Source of the DNA: Puccinia triticina
Lineage: Eukaryota; Basidiomycota; Pucciniomycetes; Pucciniales; Pucciniaceae
Length of the DNA stretch: 64,000 nucleotides
Reading direction: 5' to 3'
Assembly (NCBI RefSeq): GCF_026914185.1
Contig: NC_070574.1
Coordinates: 1-64,000, forward strand
This document shows, one piece after another, positions 58,912-64,000 of this stretch (positions within the stretch are counted from its first letter, which is position 1; each line of letters starts with the position of its first letter). Under the pieces are notes generated by a model. It had not been told where the DNA came from and searched no databases. It worked only from the letters and a program-made list of their open reading frames with translations. A program made the position numbers and the translations under genes.

Positions 58912-60606
58912 TCATCGATCCAAGTTCATCGAGCCACCAGTTTGAACGTCGAGGTGCCCATCGGCGGGCGGTCCGCTCGTGCTCGTGGATCCCACGTTTC
59001 CAGCTGGCGCAGTCGCGGGAGTGCCAGAGCCTGCAGGTCCTGCGGCAGGCTGGCAAGCTAGTAGTAGATCACGCGCAATGACATCAAGACCTATCGCCGG
59101 GACTTTAGAGATAGTATCCTGCTCAAAGGCGCCGAGCTTAGTCCAATAAAGTTTGCTGTAAGAGTCAAGAGGTAGCCCGCGGGGAACACCTATTATGCCT
59201 TTAGTGCTCTTGAAGTTGCGTTTTGAGCGAGCATAGAGTTTCTGATTGGCCGCAACGGTTTTGTGATGTTGTCCGCGCGCAATGGTCATCTTGTCGAGGC
59301 AGTGTAAGATGCTTGTGAGGTCATCACTCCTCCAGTCGGGGATCTGAGAGAGAGGGGCGATGTTCTCCCCGGCGTCTTCAATGTCGGAGCCGCACTCCCT
59401 CTGCTCGACAATATTGGCAAGTTGGATGTTGGTTTTGAACAGCTTGTCAACCATGGAGCATCGATTTTCCTTGATCTGACACACAGGAGCACATGAGGAG
59501 TGAGCCATTTCATCCGGCGAGTCAGAAGGTTGGGGGGGCAGGAGATGGGATGATCTCACCTTTTTGCGCATTCGTTGGTGTTGGTCCACTTTAGCCTTGC
59601 GGTTCTTGATCCCGTTGTAAGTCGGGACATCCATGTTCTGGAATTCTCGAAGTTCGCGCGACTTGGTGTGGATCCATCGTTGGATAATGGCGGGTGCCTG
59701 AGCCGCCTGCTCATCGGTGACAGATGTGGTTCGACGAATCCAATCTACAGACTTCAAGGCCAAGATCTCAATAATCGCTGAGTTCCACGCGGAGCTGCTC
59801 CCGGGCTGCGTCACATCCCACTGAAAGGTGACTCGACAGATGCCTGCCAATTCTAAGGTCCTCTCGACATCAGCCTTGACTGGCAGGCTTATCGGCTTAC
59901 AGCCCTTCCCAGGACCTTGCATGGATGCAGAAGTGAAAGGTGGTAGCGTGTGATTTTTCCGAATTTCCTTCTCTGCAACACCGACATAGTAATCTATCTC
60001 AGCAGCCGGCTTGCCAACAAGAGCGGCGCGAACTCTGTTGAGCTGTTGAAGGATAACAGCACTTCGCTTCTCCATCCAATATTGGCCTGCAAGTTCCGGT
60101 TCAGTTGGAGTTATCGGGTAATCTTGAGGCTTGTCAGGATTGCCAAGGAAGAATTTGATGAAACTCTGGATACTCCGAGAAAGTGCATCGTGGTGCTCCG
60201 CAAGCGCACTCTTACGCGCGATACCTTTGGCCCGCCTCCCAGATTTCCGCCCTTCTTCGACCTCTCCGGCTTCGGTTCTAGATTTCCTCGCGTTGGCAAC
60301 AACAAATGCAGGGTCCAACCGGGACGGATCCTCGGGCTCCGATGCGCGTTGAGCTGCCTCGGCTGTGCACAGAAGTTGGGTCAGGGGTTGGTCTCATCAA
60401 CTTGTGTAAGGCCAACCATTGCTTGACTTGCCTTTGTTTGCAGTCTGCATGGCCGAATCACCGGATTGCATGCTTCCATCGGCTTGAAACTTGGGGACCA
60501 GACCATCCACCAGAGCTGCGATCCATGACTTGTCTGAGCTTGACGGGGGGGCACCGTTTCCCTCAGCACCTGGCTGCTCACCCAGAGGAGCATCGGTGGG
60601 AGCCAT
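58912..60606 (-). CDS. Lineage-restricted protein of unknown function, GC-AG first intron
   Basis: Family not recognised. Exon 1 starts MAPTDAPLGEQPGAEGNGAP at 60606. Its end, AACAAAG followed by GCAAGT, fits a GC-AG intron; the 3' site at TGTGCACAG restores the frame (AEAAQRASEPEDPSRLDP). The body has a basic Lys/Arg patch (GRRAKGIARKSALAEHHDAL), then helical blocks (ELAGQYWMEKRSAVILQQLN, AAEIDYYVGVAEKEIRKNH) and a C-terminal block (GVPRGLPLDSYSKLYWTKLG). A Pro/Gly/Ala/Ser tail follows. A GT-AG intron of about 81 nt near 59560-59480 would remove a Ser/Pro-rich stretch without changing frame. Length is about 510-545 aa. It lies downstream of a tnp2-type transposase gene on the same strand and may be an accessory gene of that element. 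Confidence 0.62.
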
Positions 60607-60784
60607 GATGGATTATTATAGACGAGATTGCACCAGGAAAAAAAGTAGTCACTTGATGGCAAGTGACATGACACAGCTTTGTTTTCAGCTCCAACACTGC
60701 TCCAATGCTGCTCCTCTCCACCAGCACATCTGGGGCTCACATGATAGGTGTCAGGATCAAAGCACTCAATGTGAAAAAACCAGA

Positions 60785-61340
60785 TCATGCTCAGCTTTGG
60801 CCCTAGCCCAGCTGATGCTCAGCTTTTACCCTGGCTCAGCTGATGCTCAGTTTTTCCCCTGGCCCAGCTGATGCTCAGCTTTGGAACTGGACACATGACA
60901 ATCATCTTTGGCCCCGGCACAGCTTATTCTCAGCCTTGTCCATGGCTCAGCTGATGCTCAGCTTTGGCCCTAGCCTAGCCGATTTTCAGCTCTGGTCCTG
61001 TCCAAGCTGATTCCCATCTTTTTCCCTGGCCTGGCTCAGCTGATACTCAGCAAGCTGAGCATCAGCTGGCCAGCTAGTCCAGGACTGGGCCAAAGCTGAG
61101 CATCAGCTGGGACAGGACTAGGAGGAGGCTGAGCAAGGACTGGTACAAAGCTGAGAATCAGCTGCGCCAGGACTAGTACAAAGCTGAGCATCACCTGGGC
61201 AAGGAATGGTCAAACAGCTTTATTCCAATTCTGAGAGTGAGCTGTGTGAAAAAGCTGAGTATGAGCTGGGCAGAAAAGCTGAGTATGAGCTGGGTGCCAA
61301 AGCTGAGTATCAGCTGGACAGAACGGAGGATCAGTTGGGC
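60785..61340. repeat. Mirror-image tandem array, CTCAGCTTTGGCCCTGG / CAAAGCTGAGCATCAGCTGG
   Basis: From 60785 to about 61030 units of about 30 bp run as CAGCTGATGCTCAGCTTTGG. From about 61045 to 61340 the same unit runs in reverse complement (AAAGCTGAGCATCAGCTGGG). The switch point is at CTCAGCAAGCTGAGCATCAG. The unit itself contains inverted CAGCT/AGCTG words. The array is adjacent to the 3' end of the tnp2-type gene, the place where CACTA-like elements carry subterminal repeats. Confidence 0.88.
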
Positions 61341-61840
61341 TCATCAAAAACTGAACAGGACCTCCTTGGTAAATTTTGGAAGTTGAGGAGATGGTTGGGA
61401 GATTGGGGTAGATAGTGGATAGATATTGGATAGATGGTGGGTAGCTGGCTGGAGCTGGTGTAATGTCACTTGTCATCAACTGACTATTTTATTTTCCTGG
61501 TGTTGTGGGGCGCAAGGGCAAGACCAGGTTAATGTGGACCTCGGAGAACAGAGCAGGAGAGTCGTAGCAGAGGGCCAGTGGACCGGAAATCTTTTATGCG
61601 GCAGATAAATAAGAGGGAAAATTGGGGCACAAGGATGGGTGAACCAAGTCGCAACTAAGTCCGAATTTGTATATGTTCACAATAATTTGGACACACATCA
61701 AGCAGGCCTTGATTTGAAATGAGACGGGGGTCCCCTTTGTACGGGATGAGGATGGTACCACACATAGGGATCTTGACAAGAGAGGATCCTACTACACAAT
61801 CACAACCATCCTCCCTTCCAAGCCCCGCTGCCACTTCGGT

Positions 61841-63714
61841 TCAATCATCCACAAGGCCTTCCCAGCCCTGCACAACGTAAAAGCCCACACAAAAAAGTCA
61901 ACTCGTGCCAAACAGACACTGGGTAACCCTGCCAAGCAGAAGGACTTACTGCGGTGCGTAATCCTACGGCACTGATTGTCTCAGTGGACAGACCAAACGT
62001 CCCAGCAACATGCCGCATGATGGCCACATGCCCAATCACTTGTGCACAATTAACCACCGTCATCACCTCTAGTTTGGCCTTGACTAATCTGCAGTTGAGA
62101 TCGGGGTAATCTCCGTACGGATCATCCTTCCTTTTTAGTTCTTTGAATGGCCTCACCGCGAGCCATGTTGTCCCCGGTGTTTGTTCTGATTGGAAGATGT
62201 GGTGTGTTTCTCCAAATCGTTGAAAATTGCCTAAGTAGAACTCAACCATTGAGTTTCCCTCGTGATTCTCCTTTGTTGTGAAGGTCTTCCGGTCAATCTG
62301 GATGCTGCTGACAGAGTCCACAGTAGGATTCAAATTGAGGTCTAATTGCGTCATTGGTTTTCCATCACTCCTCCGCTGTTGCAGGCCCACAGCCCTTTGC
62401 CACCGCACAAACAAAGGCTGCTGAAGGTTCATTTTGATCGATGCCCCTTTATCTGAATCCTCGGCGGCAGAGGATTGAGCATAGGTTGCGTCATTTTGGA
62501 GAGAGCGGAGAGTTGAGTTCATATGCCACTTCTTGAGCAGAGTCTTGGGGATGTCTCCTGCGAATAAGCATCACTCAACATCAGCCATTATGACTGCAGC
62601 CAAAGGGAGACAAGCACTCACCAAGTTGGTTGTTGGTAGGGAGCCTCTGTAACATCCCGTTCACTCTTTCCTGTGCCCATGCTGCTGTTGAGCAAGGAGG
62701 ACCAAACCTCCGGATTACATCAGAGAAATGCTGAGTCAGATGCAAGTTTGGTTTGCTTGATTTTGTTGGCCAGCCAGTTTGCAGACATCTTTGGTATTTC
62801 AATATTAAACTGTCAAGTTCGTCCAAATCTTGCAACTTTATCCTAGGGAGAGTCAGGAAGTGTGCCACTTGAGAAAGCGTGGTAGTTGATTCTAATAGCA
62901 ATGAAGTCCTTCTTTTGCTCTGGGTGGTGCCCGTGTCTGCCAGACATCTGACCCAGATTGGAATGAGTGCCATTGTGTAGTACACCTTATACAAGATTAA
63001 CCACTCGGCTGCCTTTAATGAACCGTGAGAAGCAGAACCTAGATTGTGTGGCACTTGGTCAATCCAAGACGGCAGGACAGTGTGTAGGATACATCGTCGG
63101 ACCACATCAAGTTCTTCAGGCAAAAATCGAGGACAGCTCATATCATCAGCTGGCAAAGGTGGGTTTCTTGCTTGTCTTCTCACACCCCTGACAGTATCAT
63201 CGCTGCCACCCTCCTCCTCAGATTCGCTAGATTTGTGATCATCGGACGTGGTGTACGACATTTTCTTTCTCTGACGCAATGCGTAGGAGTGCGTGGATGA
63301 CGTGTCTGAGTGGGCGTGCGGGGATGGTTGAGAGTTAGGATCTGTGGAGGCACGAATCTGTGAAGATTTCCTTTCTGTCGGCGCCATGCGGCTACATCCA
63401 CCGGCAACAGGAGCTTGACGGGTTCGTTTGCTAGGTCTTTCAGCGGCGGGCGCTTCCGTGATGTCGCTCGTCAGTTTCCTCTTCCCCTTTTGACTCTCTG
63501 CCAAACGCGGGTGATCACCAAAGGGCATCTCCGAGTAGGACTTGTCGTTCTGCCATGCCTCGTCTATCTCTTGTGATGCTTGAAGTTGCGCACCAGCCAA
63601 GGGCAAATTTAAGAATCGGAAGCTGTGATCTTTCAAGTCACCCAGCACCAAGGCGTGCATCACTTCAATCAAGCAATATGTAACCTGTTTCCAATACGTG
63701 AGTTCATTCAGCAC
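61841..63714 (-). CDS. tnp2-type (CACTA-like) transposase, C-terminal part, open at the window edge
   Basis: Role: DNA transposase of the tnp2/En-Spm superfamily. The minus-strand frame from 63714 begins inside the transposase region (LNELTYWKQVTYCLIEVMHA resembles the ...YWDP...D.MH motif of tnp2 proteins). A long charged insert follows (KRKLTSDITEAPAAERPSKR). Next is the block typical of the downstream domain: KPNLHLTQHFSDVIRRFGPP and AAWAQERVNGMLQRLPTNN. A GT-AG intron near 62620-62560 joins QLG to DIPKTLLKKWHMNSTLRSLQ. The last intron (about 61951-61869) ends the protein at VGLRTAGWEGLVDD and a stop at 61841. Near the end GTTWLAVRPFKELKRKDDPY and AQVIGHVAIMRHVAGTFGL match what I recall of rust tnp2 proteins. 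The N-terminal catalytic part lies beyond base 64000, so integrity is unknown. Confidence 0.75.
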
Positions 63715-64000
63715 ACTCCATCGGGCGCCATGCTTTTTGGTGAATTTCTTGCGTTCTGTGCAATTCTGTATCTTCAGCCAAGCGGATGCATGGTTCTGGT
63801 GTACTTCGTCAGTGCGCTGAGGGAATTTGGTTGTATCTGCCTCGTGCAGGTTGTCCTTAGTGAGGAGACAAAAGGCACAAAACAGTTGGGCAGTGTGACT
63901 CCCAAATCCGCCGGTCTTCCGTTATGGAGCTCCGTCCGGTGCTAGGCCGGCGGCAGCGCTGGGAGTGGAATGGTGTCGGGTGACTGCCCTCACGGATCGG
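63715..64000. other. Upstream part of the tnp2-type gene region, unresolved
   Basis: Probably intron or further exon of the transposase gene on the minus strand, but I found no confident splice sites in this short edge. Confidence 0.3.

Overview
The window looks like a chromosome end from a basidiomycete fungus, most probably a rust (Pucciniales, Puccinia-like). The reasons are the TTAGGG-type telomere at base 11, intron-dense genes with introns of about 60-90 nt, a high load of hAT, tnp2-type and LTR fragments, and several long lineage-restricted proteins. The species call is inference; no comparison could be run. All exon joins were made by eye from splice consensus and reading phase.

Layout. 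1-510: telomere and a duplicated telomere-adjacent block. 885-8735: two arrays of long DNA palindromes (885-2075 and 7595-8735) in the same orientation, bracketing a minus-strand gene or gene pair (2332-6755) with no recognised family. 8736-19490: one small Cys-rich/coiled-coil gene (9472-10128), a decayed minisatellite, and three successive zones built from different short inverted words, then AT-rich DNA. 19501-31138: gene island with a lineage-restricted gene, a small terminal-inverted-repeat element beside an FG-nucleoporin fragment, NAA25/MDM20 (NatB auxiliary subunit, minus) and a divergent KDM5/JARID1 histone demethylase (plus). 31823-35427: a decayed hAT transposon. 35436-42590: LTR ends, hairpin satellites, a long foldback and simple repeats. 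43367-47795: second gene island with a methylenetetrahydrofolate reductase (minus) and a BUB2/cdc16 TBC protein (plus), divergently arranged. 47796-53500: poly-C tracts, a GCGCTA-rich MITE with a 7-bp target duplication, more hairpin satellite and another LTR end. 53537-64000: lineage-restricted genes, dispersed 40-bp palindromes, a mirror-image tandem array and the 3' half of a tnp2-type (CACTA-like) transposase running off the window.

Four genes are recognisable housekeeping or chromatin genes: NatB acetylation, H3K4 demethylation, folate/methionine metabolism and the mitotic exit checkpoint. They sit as islands in repeat-rich DNA. The most striking theme is that at least seven unrelated short words are each arrayed as alternating forward and inverted copies. 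The most system-like unit is the 885-8735 block: palindrome array, unknown gene with palindrome remnants in its upstream region, palindrome array, placed directly beside the telomere.
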